Part shown: piece by piece, positions 23,030-35,410 of the stretch | Position numbering within the stretch: the first letter of the stretch is position 1 | How the letters are laid out: each line of letters starts with the position of its first letter | Assembly: GCA_021229015.1 (NCBI GenBank) | Contig: CM037778.1 | Location: 11,752,956-11,816,955, forward strand | Direction of reading: 5' to 3' | DNA: 64,000 nucleotides | Source: Solen grandis | Lineage: Eukaryota; Mollusca; Bivalvia; Adapedonta; Solenidae | The notes under the pieces: generated by a model | Database searches by the model: none | What the model was told of the DNA's origin: nothing | What the model saw: the letters and a program-made list of their open reading frames with translations, nothing else | Translations under genes and position numbers: made by a program

Positions 23030-23820
23030 TTTAGTTTAAAAAATTCAAAAATCTTCTTCTCTTCAACCAGTGGTCAGAATTCAATTTCCTTTGGCACAAA
23101 TGGTCAACACATACTGCCATAATTGCTAAAATGAAGTTCATCCCTTAAAAATGAAGCCCCTAGGGTCAACTAGTTTCCTTATAAAGTTATATACTCTATA
23201 TAGAAAACTTCAAAATCCTTCTTCTGTGAAACTAATGGTCAGAATTTAAATACTTCATTTGGCTTAAATGATCACCTCATGACTGCCTACCATAATTCTT
23301 AAAACAAACTTGATCCCATGTAAAATGAGACCCCTAGAGTGTCAGCTAGTTTCCTGATATACACTTTATAGAAAACTTCAAATTCATCTTCTGTGAAACC
23401 AATGGTCAGATTTAATTTCATGTAGCACAAATGGTCACCTCATGAATGTCTACCATAATGTCTGAAATTAAGTTGATCCCTGGAAAAAAAGAGGCCTCAA
23501 CGGGGTCAGCTAGTTTCCTTATATACTAGAGATATAGAAAATTTAAAAAAATTCTTCTCTTCTGGAACTAATGTTCAGAATTAATTCTTGTTTTGCACCA
23601 ATGATTACCTCAATTTTTTATACCATATTAAGGCATAACTGTGTAAGCATTTTCGATCCCTTACAAATTGAGGTCTCCAGATGATTTACTAATTTAAGAA
23701 TTCTTTGTAACTGAAACGTGTCACTGCTGGGAGAAACCAGGTAGAATCAAGTGACTTAAATCATTTTAAAAAAGCTGATGTACTCTGGTGAGTGATCTAG
23801 GGCCATATGGCCCTCTTGTT
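23030..23820 (+). mobile_element. Helentron/pearl-like element, copy B, 5' end unclear
   Basis: Tandem ~150-bp units ('cttcttctctgaaacc..tggtcagaatt..') end in AGTGATCTAGGGCCATATGGCCCTCTTGTT, the family 3' hairpin and terminus. The usual AGCTCACCTGAGC start is missing or decayed. Confidence 0.7.
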
Positions 23821-23837
23821 ATGATTAGGTCAATTGC

Positions 23838-24148
23838 TTGTTTCATCATCATCATCAGCCATTTAACATGCTGTTCCCATGCCTCTGGGTTGCAGGTTGC
23901 CCTATTACAGTCCTCAATCTGTCTCTGTCAAGGGCTAGAGCTGGTCTCAGACTAAGTTATTTGAGGTCTTCTCTGATGGATGCTTCCCAGGTCATTTTTG
24001 GTCGTCCGTGGCCACGTGGACCTACAACATCCCACTCCTTCCAGGTTTTCTTCACCCAGTTGGAGTCAGGCATTCTCTTCACATGGCCGAACCATCTGAG
24101 TCTCTTCTTATTATTATATATTAATTCTTTTTTATCTATATTTGTCAA
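23838..24148 (-). pseudogene. LINE reverse-transcriptase 3' fragment with trinucleotide tail
   Basis: On minus, a 63-residue frame contains RLRWFGHVKRMPDSNWVKK, then GRPKMTW and a final IREDL. This is the conserved C-terminal tail of RTE/Jockey-type non-LTR retrotransposon proteins. It is followed by non-coding sequence and a (TGATGA)n tail (CATCATCATCATCA on plus near 23846), typical of RTE-like 3' ends. The copy is severely 5'-truncated, and its truncated end touches the splice acceptor of the bZIP exon at 24150. The antisense strand stays open in the bZIP frame, which could mislead gene prediction into a false N-terminus at 23838. Confidence 0.85.
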
Positions 24149-24149
24149 G

Positions 24150-24884
24150 GTTCAGGTTGTGCGTGTGGATGATAACAATAAACCAGCTGAAACAGCAAAC
24201 ACTACAGATGCTACTCTGAAAAAGGAGGGTTCTGAAGAAAATCCTATGGTGATAAGTGCAGATGAAGATGATAGCAATAGTGAGGACGATGAAGATGATG
24301 ATGATGAAAGTACTGAAGACAGAGATAATGGGGAAAGTGATGAATACAGTTGTATGGGAAGTAGTCAGTCAAGTGTAACTTCTGGATCACTTGTTAGTTA
24401 CGGTGTGAAACATGGAATCACAGACCCTTGCTACACTGAAGCCATTCAGGGCACATCAGGATTAGTGTCTGGACTGTATGCACAGCAAGCTCTGGTCAAG
24501 TCTTTGGCAGTGCATGAGAGTCAAACCACGGCTAGCGCTCTTCTACCTCTTCACAGTCAATCAGTAGATGATTCAAATGGATCTGAGGACTGTGTTCCCC
24601 ACAGAAATGTCTCTACACATGATAAAACACACATTCAGGGTGCTGAGAGTGTGTTCACAACAGGGGCCATTGTCAAGAGAGAGGCCAGTGAACATCATAG
24701 TGTTGATGGTGGAACTCTTGGTATGAAATTGAGAGTTATACACAGTGAAGGGCCGGATGAGACGAATTACCTGAAGAGCAGTTTGAAGAACAAGATCATG
24801 CAGAGAAGGATGCAAGAGGGAAAGGAAGAGATAGATCTGAGTAAAGAAGAAGAGGAGAGACAGAAAAGAGTCCAGGACTGCAAG
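24150..24884 (+). CDS. Fos/ATF3-like bZIP transcription factor, upstream exon (acidic region)
   Basis: First recognisable coding exon of a plus-strand bZIP gene, 245 residues, phase 0 at both ends. The acceptor is TTTATCTATATTTGTCAAG|GTT; a second AG six bases on (24156) would also keep frame. The donor is AAG|GTATAC. The residues are not globular: an acidic Asp/Glu/Ser stretch at about 36-65, a Ser/Thr-rich middle, a sumoylation-type VKRE at 175-178, then a basic segment (about 209-220) and LSKEEEER at 230-237. That last motif resembles the LSPEEEEKR leader found just before the basic region of Fos and ATF3 family proteins. No start codon with 5' context is visible, so at least one upstream exon is probably missing or outside the window. 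Continuation of the frame back to 23838 is antisense LINE sequence. Confidence 0.8.
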
Positions 24885-25059
24885 GTATACATTCTGAGTG
24901 TTCTTTTGACTAAATATTGGTCATTGTGTTAGCAATTGCTTATTTTAAACATGTATAAGTGTGTGAGTTTATACATTTTTGACCATCCTGCATCTGTTGT
25001 CCTTTGTTGTCTGTCATGTATCGTGTGCACCGGTAGTAAAAATAAAACTGACACCTTGA

Positions 25060-27711
25060 ACATTGAGACTCCACAGGAAAGGCTACAATCAAAATTCTTA
25101 TTCTCTGATAACAATGGTTAGAATTTTATTTTGCACAAATGATCACCTCCAGGTCTTCTACCATAGTTGCTAAAAAAAACACCCTGATCTTCTGAAAGGT
25201 TAGGCTCCATTGGAGTAGGCTAGTTTCCTTCTATAATTTTGTAGAAATTGCTAGACAAACAATGGATGGTGAAGCACCCAGAGGCTGTCTTTCTGCCATT
25301 CTTAAGCAGAAGTTTTTGAGACTTTTTTCAAGTTTACTACTACTGTGCTGTGCTGATTGATTTGCATTTCCCTTATATTTGAATAGGGTAGTGTTATGTC
25401 CTGTGTACAACATCAACAACTAGCTTGTGAACACTCTATAGGCCACATTTTTGGCCCATATCTTCAAAATATTTAGTCAGAATGTTTGTCTGCTTGAAAG
25501 CTTAAAATATTTTGAAACTGGGTCATTTTGGGTCAAAAAGAATGTGACTGGGTTAAGTCCTTTTAAAACCTTGTAAACACCTTAAAGGCCACATTTTTGG
25601 CCAAATCTACACAGAACCTGGTCAGAATGTTTGTCTTTATCAAATCTTGGATGAGTTTGAAGCTGGATCTTGTTTGGTCAAAAAGTAGTTCACTTGGTCA
25701 GATCATAGGAAACCTTGTGAATGACCTAAAGGCTATACAGCGTTCATTCTAGAGCACACCATTGCGCCATTAACCCTTTAAAAATTAAAATGGTGCAATA
25801 TAACTCTCACTCGGGACCTGAGGGGCACATCAATGTAAAAAAACACTTTTGCTGTTTTCGACACTTTCTTTCCAATACTTTCCTTCCTTAAGCGAGCACC
25901 TGCAGACTGTGCGCCAATCAATATTTATCAGTACAGTGTGTAAACGCAATTAACTGTAAGCCATTTGGTCGCTATGGTGTACTGTTTAGTTACTTATAAT
26001 AGATGCCGAGATGAAGCAAATTTCTGAGTTTTTCAAGCCAACATCGGCAAAGAAATCAGTCTTCTTCAGAATCTGTTGAAATTCAAAGTCCGAGTCGGAC
26101 CCCGGACCTTCCACTTCCATAAATAAAAGAATTCCAGTCAAAATGTCTAACTGACAACTAGCTGCTATACGATGAATCAAAATCATTGATGCAGTGTTCT
26201 GTCTGCATAAATACTGGCAAAAAAAAATCCACTTGTTATTTAGGACATCAACTCTAGAATGGCATATGTCTTCATCAGATCATATATTAATGCACTTGCA
26301 GTTAAAAAAAAGTCAGACAACTTTTTGTGCCACCTTTCAGTCGGTCTTTAACAGAAAGAAACAGTCAATTATTTGTGACATGCGATCGGTTTACTGGTTG
26401 TGAAAAGAAAAAAATTGCCACAGATAAATATAAATCATTGTTACAACACGTGAAACTGCAGCGATGTCCTGTTCTTGAAAGTTTACATTCAGCTGACAAT
26501 TCCAGTTACGACTTGGAGACGATAAATCTTCTGACAGAATAGGTTGTCCTCTGACAGATTGAATAATTTGATGAGAATCTGTTTGCACAGGGTTGATACT
26601 GCTGACTTTGATTTTGAAAAAGCAATGCCTGAATGGAACTTTGTTAAAAACAGAAGAACATTTGCCAGTACTATGAAGTAACAAGTGTGTCTTTGACAAA
26701 CTATTTGATACATAGTTGTACAGTAATACTGTCAGCTGTACTCAGACATTTGTATATTTGATGTTAGGAAGGCAATGCAAACTGAAGATAAGCGATATAG
26801 AGGAAGCACTAGCTATCTGTATTTGATATGACTGGCCCTTATTTTATTTAAATGACCCCCTTTTTCCAGGTCTGCGGGCCCAATGGGCCCCTTTTATGGT
26901 CAGTCTAGATTGAACACTGGCTACATTTTAGGGCCAAATCTTAACAAAACTTAGTAAAAATGTTAGTCTGCATTAAATCTTGGATGAGTTGAAAAGTGGG
27001 ACACTTGGGGTTAAAAAGTAAGTCACTAGTTCAGTTTTCAGGAAAACCTTCTGAACACCCTAGAGACCACATTTTAGGCCCAATCTTCATAATACTTGAT
27101 CAGAATAATTGTCTGTATTAGATCTTGGATGAGTTTAAAACTGGGTCACTTTGGGTCATAAAGTAGGTCACTAGGTCAAATCCTTTAAAAACCTTATGAA
27201 CACTCTAAAGGTCATATTTTTGGCCCACTTTGCTAATTTGAAAAGTAGGTTACAGGGTCAAAACTGTAAAAAACTTGTGTCTTAGAGGCCGCATTTTTGG
27301 CTTTAAAGAAAGGTTGTATGCATACAATCTTAGATGAGTAAAAAAATGGGTCATGTGGACACCGAAAGTAGGTTACTGGGTCAAAACATTGAAAACTTTG
27401 TGAACACTCTTAGATCTCTTTTTGGTCCAATCTTCACAGAATTTGGACAAAATATTTGTCGTAATAAAATCTTGAAAGAGTATGAACTGGGTCACTTGGA
27501 GCCAAAAAGTAGGTCACTGGGTCCAGTCCTTGAACAACCTTGTGAATAACCTTTTGACATGTTTGCATAAAAATCTGGATACAATGAACCTGTCCTTTGA
27601 TGCAAAAGAAGAAGCTGTGTACATTCTGTCTTCCAATGAGATTTATAAAGCCTACTGAAGGCCAGGGTCCCCAGGTGAGCAATTCAGGGTTCATCATGGC
27701 CCTCTTGTTGA
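25060..27711 (+). mobile_element. Helentron/pearl-like element, copy C, split by a hAT-like insertion
   Basis: Degenerate tandem units of about 130-180 bp ('cttgtgaacaccctaaaggccacatttttggcc', 'cactgggtcaa') end in CAGGTGAGCAATTCAGGGTTCATCATGGCCCTCTTGTTG. The left end is unclear. The array is interrupted at 25738-26919. Confidence 0.65.
25738..26919 (+). mobile_element. Decayed DNA transposon with CAGYGTTCA ends and transposase-start remnant
   Basis: The ends CAGCGTTCATTCTAGA and TCTAGATTGAACACTG are inverted (14 of 16 bases). Joining the flanks restores the host repeat 'aaggctacattttagggcc', with about 6 bp (GCTAYA) duplicated. At 26011 a reading frame starts MKQISEFFKPTSAKKS and then breaks by frameshift into a Ser/Pro-rich stretch. 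Such a start resembles BED/TTF-type zinc-finger hAT transposases, which is an inference. Further fragments are open at 26194-26540. Not functional. Confidence 0.6.
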
Positions 27712-28031
27712 TAGTTATGTAGTGTTAAGTATTGTGGTAAGTTACTGTATCACAGTATACCACTTACAAAAGTGTGTTTTAAAAAGATGATGAATGATTG
27801 CTTATCAATATAATATTGGATGCTGCCATATGTCCAGCAGTGTCAGTATTTCTGGTTAATGGCTGTGAGACCTGCACCTATTTTATATATTCTGCTATGT
27901 TATCTCTTTACCCTTTACTTCATATAGACACATTGGCAACTAGAGAAGATCCAGATCAGACCGCTCCTGAAATGAGCTGGTCAGATCAGGTCACTCTACA
28001 GTGTTTCCATAGTTTCATATATCATTTAAAG

Positions 28032-28273
28032 TTAACCCTTTCCCTCATAAAGACTCATTTTGACGCACTCAATAGGTACCACATAAAGCCTGATCTGCAG
28101 AAAACCACAGTTAAACCTTACTAAATTTATTTATAAAGTCCTCATTCCCAGACCACTGAGGAGCAGCGAACAGCATAAAACCTGATCAGCCTGCGAGTTA
28201 CTCGCAGGCTGATCTGGTTTTATGTTGTTCGCATAGGTCTTTTCATGGTTTCCTCTATGAGGGAAAGGATTAA
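28032..28273 (-). mobile_element. TTAA-CCC MITE, copy 3
   Basis: Full-length copy in reverse orientation with both TTAA ends and the central hairpin. The right end is slightly diverged (GGATTAA). Confidence 0.95.
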
Positions 28274-29429
28274 GTAAATTAATATTCATTAGGTTGTACA
28301 TGAATATTCATGAGGTAAAGAGATAGTATCCATCTGTTCCATGTCATTAATTTTGTGATGCAAGGTTTAAGGTTACTGTTCATATCACCATTGCTGCATG
28401 CATTGTAAACATAAACAACATTTTCTAATATAATGACATTCACCATTGTGTAAACAAATGAATGTTTTTTTATACTGGCATTGCTTGGGAGAATATTTTT
28501 CCCCTTATTTGATTAGAATTCATAAAAAAACTCTTTGAACACTTGTTTAACAATAAAGAAATGAATTATTGACAGAATATAAAAATTATTTTTCTTAGCA
28601 CATTCTAATTTCATGTGGTAGCTATAAAGAAAAACAGGTGTAAAACCGGATGATGATCTGCCTTGATTTTAACACATGATGAACAGACTGTGAACAACTC
28701 AGACTATTTGTAATCTTACACCAAGAAAATAGTTATAAAAAATTAGCTGAACATAGCAATTAAATGTGTGTATTTCTGATACAATACCAACATATTTTAT
28801 CAAAGTTTGTTGCATCAAATGAGTTCAACACAATATGCATAACAAACTATTATGCACTTGACACAGAGTATTAAAAGTTTTATATAAAGTATATGAAAAT
28901 ATGTGATGATTATACCAATCCAGGTACAGCTTTTTATTAAGAATAGTGTCATATGATAAAAGAATAGTTCAACTGAAACTTAGGCAGTTGATAACTTAAA
29001 AGAAGTATATTGTTCCTTGTATAAAATTAGAATCATGCTTTACTGTGTTGTTATTTCTAGATAAGATTAAGAAAGCCGTTTCAGTTAACTTACTTACTAG
29101 TTTAAAGTTAATCCTTTGATGTTTTTTGCTTGTTCTGGTATCATTTAAGCAAAAACTGGACACATATTTCTGCATGCATTTTACATTAATGACTAATAGG
29201 GAAGGTTTTGTGGGCTATCTTCATATCAACCATTCATTTCCATGAATTGTTTCATTGATAAAGAGCGGATGCCCATCTGTGCATTTGATAAAGTGAGGAA
29301 GAAAAGAAAAGTGCCTTGTAAGCAGTTTTGATCATATCTGGTTTTCAACAATACCCATTACTTTCCTGTACATGTTTAAAAATTATTCATCTCAGCTCTC
29401 AAAGTTTTGCACTTTAAGATTAGAATATT

Positions 29430-30420
29430 AAGGTGGGGGTGGGGGTACTCTCTTCATAAATGAGCCGGTCTAGAGGACAATCCCCAGAGATTTTCTTTTG
29501 GGCAAAGTTTTGTATGCAAAGCAACTTTTTCATTCAGAGTTGATTCACCCCACCCACCCAAAACGGTTTTTTTTGCCAACCAGACATCCACAGGGTTCTA
29601 ACTTACTCATAATTTGGAGTTCCAGGACTCAAGTTCTCTGGGAAAAGATTCCTGTTTTTAGCTTGATGTTTCAAAGAATATGAGAGCTATTGCAATCACC
29701 CGTGCTTGGTTACAGTTTTGCATACAAGCCACTTTCAAGCTTATATCTCAATAACTATTCATGGTATTGACTTGAAAGTTCATGAATCTGGTTAAGGGCA
29801 TCAAGTAACCAAGTTAAGTAACTTTTTCCTGGATTTTTACAAATTATGGCCCCTTTTTCACTTAGAATCTTTGGTGAAAGTTTTGCATGCAAGTTACTAT
29901 CAGACTTATATTTCAGTAGCCAGGCATGGCATTGATTAACCAGACTATCAAGGTGGATCATTTTTAATTTTGGGTATCTTAAAGGCTAGACTTTAAACAG
30001 ACTTACTTTCATTTTACCAACAAATATTTCTTTTAGTCAAGCATGCTGAGTTTTTGTTTTAAACAAAAGAAGTACCCAACAAGTGTCCTTAGGTAAACAT
30101 GTCTTTCTGTCTGTCTTTTTTTGCTCTACTCTTGCTATTGAAATTGAAAAAGCTTTGCAAGGAGAATTGTCTTGCACAAGTCCCATAACTCTAGCATCAG
30201 TATTTTTTAGTTATACCCCTTTTACTGTCTGTTTGTCACACTTTTTTTTCTCCAACATGCTTCTTTGTTCTGCAATATTGCCTGCTCTACTCATGCTATT
30301 GAAATGAAATTCCATTGATGGACAGAACTTGATAAGAGGAATTGTTATGCACAAGGTCAGTAACTCTTGCATCAATATTTATTGAGTTATTCCCCTTTTC
30401 CACATTTTCCATCACATTTT
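29430..30420 (+). repeat. Fragments of low-copy tandem repeats
   Basis: Contains 'gaatatgagagctat', also found in the element at 43581, and repeated segments such as 'aattgtcttgcacaagtcccataactc' and 'gaattgttatgcacaaggtcagtaactc' about 180 bases apart. Boundaries are unclear. Confidence 0.5.
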
Positions 30421-30900
30421 TAGCTCACCTGAGCACATGTGCTCAGAATGAACTATTAGGATCGATGAATGTCCATCGTCCCTCCGTCCGTCGTCCACAA
30501 TTAGTTTGTTTGCACTCTAGTATCTTTATTTCTTAAGCAATCATCTTCAAAGTTTGTGACAGTGTTTATGATCTCTTGGCCAAGTTTGATTATGGCCAAT
30601 TAGGTCAGGAGTTATGCCCCTTTTAATATTAAAAAATGCCAGATTTCACTTTGTTTGCACTCTAAGCATCTTCAAGTAATCATCTTCAAGTAATCATCTT
30701 CAAACGTAATGGCAATGTTTATTACAATCTTTGGCCAATTTCAATTATGGCTGATATCGGCCAATTAGGTCAGGAGTTTACTGTTTAGTGTTTAAATTTG
30801 GCCAGATTTCATCTGGATTATATATTCAGTATGACTGCTATAATTTAGTAACTTGTACAGGCAGTTTTTCTCAGGTGAGTGTCTATAGGGCCCTCTTGTT
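30421..30900 (+). mobile_element. Helentron/pearl-like element, copy D, short
   Basis: Left hairpin AGCTCACCTGAGCACATGTGCTCAGAATGAACT and right end CTCAGGTGAGTGTCTATAGGGCCCTCTTGTT, with two internal units of about 150 bp. Confidence 0.85.
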
Positions 30901-30929
30901 TATATCTGCATAACACTTTTTGAGTCACC

Positions 30930-31836
30930 TGTTGTAAGCAGTGGTGAAACAAAGGGATCACTCGCTCCATTTTTATTCCCACCAAAAATGAGGCGGGGGG
31001 GGGGGGGCACATTGATTTGCCTTTGTACCGAAACTTTGTGGCATGCATAATTCGGAAAGTATTTGTACTGCAGACTTGATACTTTATGGATACATTATTC
31101 AGGACATAACTTGTGCACCTGGCTATTTTTTTCATCAAATCACCGTTAAAGTTGACAGATTATGGGCCTTTGTTTTTGAAAAATATGGAATTTTATTATT
31201 GTGATACATGTAACTCTGAAAGTATTGTACATCAGACTTGAAACTTCATAGATATATAAATCAGGACATGAACTTGTGCACCTGAGTATTTTTATTGAAC
31301 CTTCGTTAAAGTTGACAGAGTTATGGACCTTTGTTTTTGAAAAATATGGAATTTTATGCTTGTGACGCATGTAACTCTGAAAGTATTTGTACAACAGACT
31401 TGAAACTTCATGGATATATTAATCAGGACATGAACTTGCACACCTGGGTATTTTTATCAAACTGCCATTAAAGTTGACAGAGTTGTGGGCCTTTGTTTTG
31501 AAAAATATGTAATTTAATGCTTGTGACGCACGTAACTCTGAAAGTATTTTGTACTATAGACTTGAAACTTCATGGATATATTATTCAGGATATGAACTTG
31601 TGCACCTGGGTATTTTTATGCCGCCTACCAAAAAATGAGGCATATAGATTTCCCTTTGTCCGTCCGTCCACCCCAAAACTGTGACACGGGTAACTCTGAA
31701 GGCATTTGTACTACAGATATTAAACTTCTTGGATATATTACTTAGGACATGACTTGCGCTGCTGGGTGTTGGCCTTTGTTTTGGAAAATGTAATGGGTGG
31801 GGGCATCTGTGTCCTCTGGACACATTTCTAGTTTTG
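30930..31836 (+). mobile_element. Tandem-array repeat element ending GTGTCCTCTGGACACATTTCTAG
   Basis: Five or so units of about 150 bp ('gtgacgcatgtaactctgaaagtatttgta..gacttgaaacttcatggatatatta..aacttgtgcacctgg..'). The right end has a short hairpin TGTGTCCTCTGGACACA. A CCGTCCGTCC microsatellite lies near 31658-31670. Confidence 0.75.
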
Positions 31837-32037
31837 TCAGTCCTTCCAACTGTCCGTCCGTTTCCTTGTTTCTTTTATTTAGTGGTCTCTTTAAAGAAAT
31901 GTTTCCCATAGCATTGGAATCATTTATTTTACTAGACAAAATGCAACGCTGTTTTAAAATGTGTTACAGTAATAAACTAGGTATGGTAGTCATTTAAACA
32001 AACACAAACTCATGTTCTGCCAAAACTGATTTTTATT

Positions 32038-32717
32038 AGCGCACCTGGCACAAAGTGCAAAGGTGAGCTTTTAGGACCAGCCTTTGTCCGTCGTCGTCAG
32101 TGATCCCCTATAAAAATTGTTCAAATGGTTCTGGTCTGTTGCATAATTAGGTCACAGAAGCTAAAAATAGATTTTAAAAAATAAAGTTTTAAAAATCTTC
32201 TTCTCTGAAACCAAAAGGCCTAGACTCTGCTTAGATATTTGGTGTTTGGCTTTGTCTAGTAAACCTGTGCTAAGTTTGTTCAAATCATGACCCTGGGGTC
32301 AAATGGCTCCGCCCCAGGGTCACTTTACTTTACATGGATTTATATAGAGAAAACTAAAAAAATCTTCTTGTCAGAAACCATAAGGCTTGGAAGTTAAATA
32401 TTTGGTATGTAACATTGCCTAGTCAACCTTTACCAGGTTTGTTCAAATCATGGCCCTTGGGTCAAAATTGACCCCGCCCCAAGGGTCATTTGATTCAACA
32501 AAGGCTAATATAGGAAAAAACTAGAAAAATCATCTTGTCAGAAACCACAAGGCCTGGAGGTTAGGTATTTGGTATGTAACATTGGCTAGTAGACCTCTAC
32601 CAAGTTTGTTCAAATCATGACCCTTTGGTCAAAAGGGGCCCTGCCCCAGGGGTCACTTGATTTTACATAGCCTATTGATACCAGGTGAGAGAATCGGGGT
32701 CATCATGGCCCTTTGTT
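32038..32717 (+). mobile_element. Helentron/pearl-like element, copy E
   Basis: Diverged left hairpin AGCGCACCTGGCACAAAGTGCAAAGGTGAGCT and right end CCAGGTGAGAGAATCGGGGTCATCATGGCCCTTTGTTG. Three internal units contain 'ttgttcaaatcatgaccct'. Confidence 0.8.
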
Positions 32718-32900
32718 GAATGAATACAGTAATTGTACAACCTTCGCAGTAACCCATCTTTCTGGTTTGAATATGGGTATCTCACAATTACAGTGTAATT
32801 AATTTTTTAGACTGCTATTTTGAGTTGTCAATTTAATCACTGTTGATCTATAGACCCCAAAATAGCCATTGCCATCTGCATCTTCTAGTGCATGATTTCT

Positions 32901-32949
32901 CGGGATGTGGAGGTGGGGTGTGTGGGGGGACGGGGGTGGGTGGGGGGGT
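32901..32949 (+). repeat. G-rich tract with G-quadruplex potential
   Basis: Successive runs of three or more G (GGGATGTGGAGGTGGGGTG, GGGGGGACGGGGGTGGG, TGGGGGGG) within about 50 bases in an AT-rich intron. Confidence 0.7.
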
Positions 32950-34107
32950 CCTCAGTTAACATTCCAGTGAGGCTTTCAACACATTGTCATTCCCTAGTAT
33001 AATGATATGATAGCAATTTAACAATCACGCCAGGTGTTATCTCATTTTGTTTCCAGCTTTGTCAATTATTTAAACAAAAACAAATATCATATCAGCACTC
33101 CCCAGCTTTTATTTAAACATACATAAAATGCATTGGAGGGACAATTTTCACTCTGACATTGTTATTGTCTGCTGTGTATGAGATGTGAGTGCAGAAAGAT
33201 CATGTGACCACTTCACATCACTGAGTCATAAAATATGTAACTTGAATACTTATATATTAATTGTAACTTCTTTTCTTTTATAACTTACTTTACTAATATC
33301 GTATTTCTTCAGTTTGTATTTTGTAAATATAATGTTAGTTAAGTTAGTAACTTGAGAAAAAAGATGTTTTTATGAAATACAATATATTATTATAACAGTT
33401 CAACTTATATATGTAAACTCAATGGAGATAAAGAATTACTGATCACTAACACTACAGGGCTGTTTTCTTAACACACTATGGGTCAGATAGTCTTGACACA
33501 TTTCCATTGCCTAGAATAAGGTAATTTACCCCAATATTTTGTGAAAAAAATTTCAGGTTTGATTCATAGACCTTGTAATGGAATTTTAAGAGTGCTTAAT
33601 TTGGTGGTGATTTTTGTATTATAAAAAATGAAAATGATGATAGCTCATGTCACATACACACACACAAGGCTGGGCAGCATATGAGCTTGGACCCTAAAAA
33701 CTGAAATAGAATAATGTTATTAACCTAATTAGGTGGGGGCTATCAATTCAGCAAAGTTGCTCATTGTTGATATTTTGTTTTTTACATACTCAGCATTTAG
33801 TGACTACAGTGGCTCTATACTTGTGAAGTCTTGTTTACAGTAACCAGGCGGTCTCTACCTACTTAACCACCTGGACTCTAGATTTCTTTTTATCTTTTTT
33901 TTTTAATGAAATATTGCTGATTTATGCATTCCCAATTCCAATGTATTTTTTTTTCTTGTTAAAGTATCAATAAAAGCACAATTGCATCTCTTTTCTTAGA
34001 CTGTTGCCAAAAGCTTGTGTATTTCTTTTAAGGTCTCCACTTAAAGCTTATGGTGACCCTGTTTTTATGACCATAGATTGACACCTGACTCATCAGTCTT
34101 AACTCAC

Positions 34108-34271
34108 CTTTAATTTCTGAGTTGTTTTTACTCTTGAAAGCTGCCATGCTAAACAATAGCTCATATGAGCAAATCATTGTGAGCTGGTCCTCTGCTTGCA
34201 GTCTATAAGCTACATGCAGATGTTCACACGGAACACAGGGCTGATAGTCGGTACCCATTCCACCTAGACTC
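34108..34271 (-). CDS. Candidate antisense exon inside the bZIP intron, unassigned
   Basis: On minus, a consensus donor (ATTAAAG|GTGAGTT) closes an open frame of 140 codons (34028-34450). A possible acceptor (CATACTTAG) would leave 54 residues from SLGGMGTDYQPCVPCEHL to FKSKNNSEIK. Residue composition is protein-like and not a known repeat. I do not recognise the family. The acceptor is weak and no neighbouring exon was found, so this may be chance or part of a gene nested in the intron. Confidence 0.3.
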
Positions 34272-34839
34272 CTAAGTATGTCATTGGTTGTTTTATACAA
34301 TATACAGGAATACAGGAAGAAAATGCTGTGAAAATGCTCTAGACCCTGATGTTTACAGAGGAACTGTGGGATTGCCATACATGTATTTATAGCATTAGTA
34401 CTCATAGTTGCCTGCTTGCAATTGGTGAATGAAACCATAATGCAAACCACAAACCATTTCCTTGTATTTTTCTTGATTTTACTATCTCAAATTTGAGAAA
34501 TTTGATGAAGGGCGTATAATAATTGTAGGAATTTTACACCCCTGATCATCAGTGAGTACGAAAGAATGTATCGGGACGGGCTTCAAGACTATTCTGAGCC
34601 CATTTAAAAATAGAGATGGGATAGTTTTGCAGTCAGCCCAGCATATGTAGATGCTGCATGCATTATTTAGTTTACATGTATATTATGACCATGAGTGTGT
34701 TTTGGAATGAGACGGAAATAGGATGAAAACAGTTCCAGGAAAACCAGTAAGCATGAGACATCTAGGTTAAAAAAAAACTGTTGTTTAGGGAATCTAGAAA
34801 ACATCCTAGACTTAACGGGATTTCAGCTTGTCTGTTTTT

Positions 34840-35275
34840 CAAAGAAAAAAAATTGAGTGATTGTCATCGGTCTGGTGTCTTTGTTGATGGCATCAGCAAT
34901 GTAAAAAAAACGTTTTACTTGGCCAAACTCCTAAACTATTAATCCTTCTGTAATCAAACTTAACATGCTTGTTCACTATTACCAGGGCAATGTTCTCATC
35001 AAGGGCCATAACTCTTAGGTCAATTTTGACCAAATTTTTCTCCCTTTTTTAAAAAGAAATACAATGAAAAACTTTAACTTTGGTCATAACCCACAAACAA
35101 CATGTATTTAACAGTCTTTCATCTAACTTCACATATTTGTTCACTATCACAATGGCTACATTCTCATAAAGGGCCATAACTCTTAGGTCCATTTTGACCT
35201 TATTTATCTCCCTTTAAAAACAAAAGCAAAACAAAAAACCTGATCTTTGGCATTATCATGCGATGATCTTGTTTT
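34840..35275 (+). repeat. Two tandem units of a ~180-bp repeat
   Basis: Both units contain 'catcaagggccataactcttaggtc-attttgacc' and 'atctccctttt', at about 34990-35050 and 35170-35220. Element boundaries are not clear. Confidence 0.6.
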
Positions 35276-35410
35276 CTTTTCTGTTAGATATGCCATTATA
35301 AGCATGCATAGATCCAGAATGAGTTGGTGCAGGGACAGTGATTCAGACCCTTGAAATGTTGGTGAACTTCAATCCTAAATGGCCCAATAACTAATAAAAA
35401 TCATTAATGA

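Noticed and set aside
23838..24149. In-frame N-terminal extension of the bZIP exon (starts MFHHHHQPF)
   Set aside because: It is the antisense of a LINE reverse-transcriptase tail and its trinucleotide 3' end; a splice acceptor precedes 24150.
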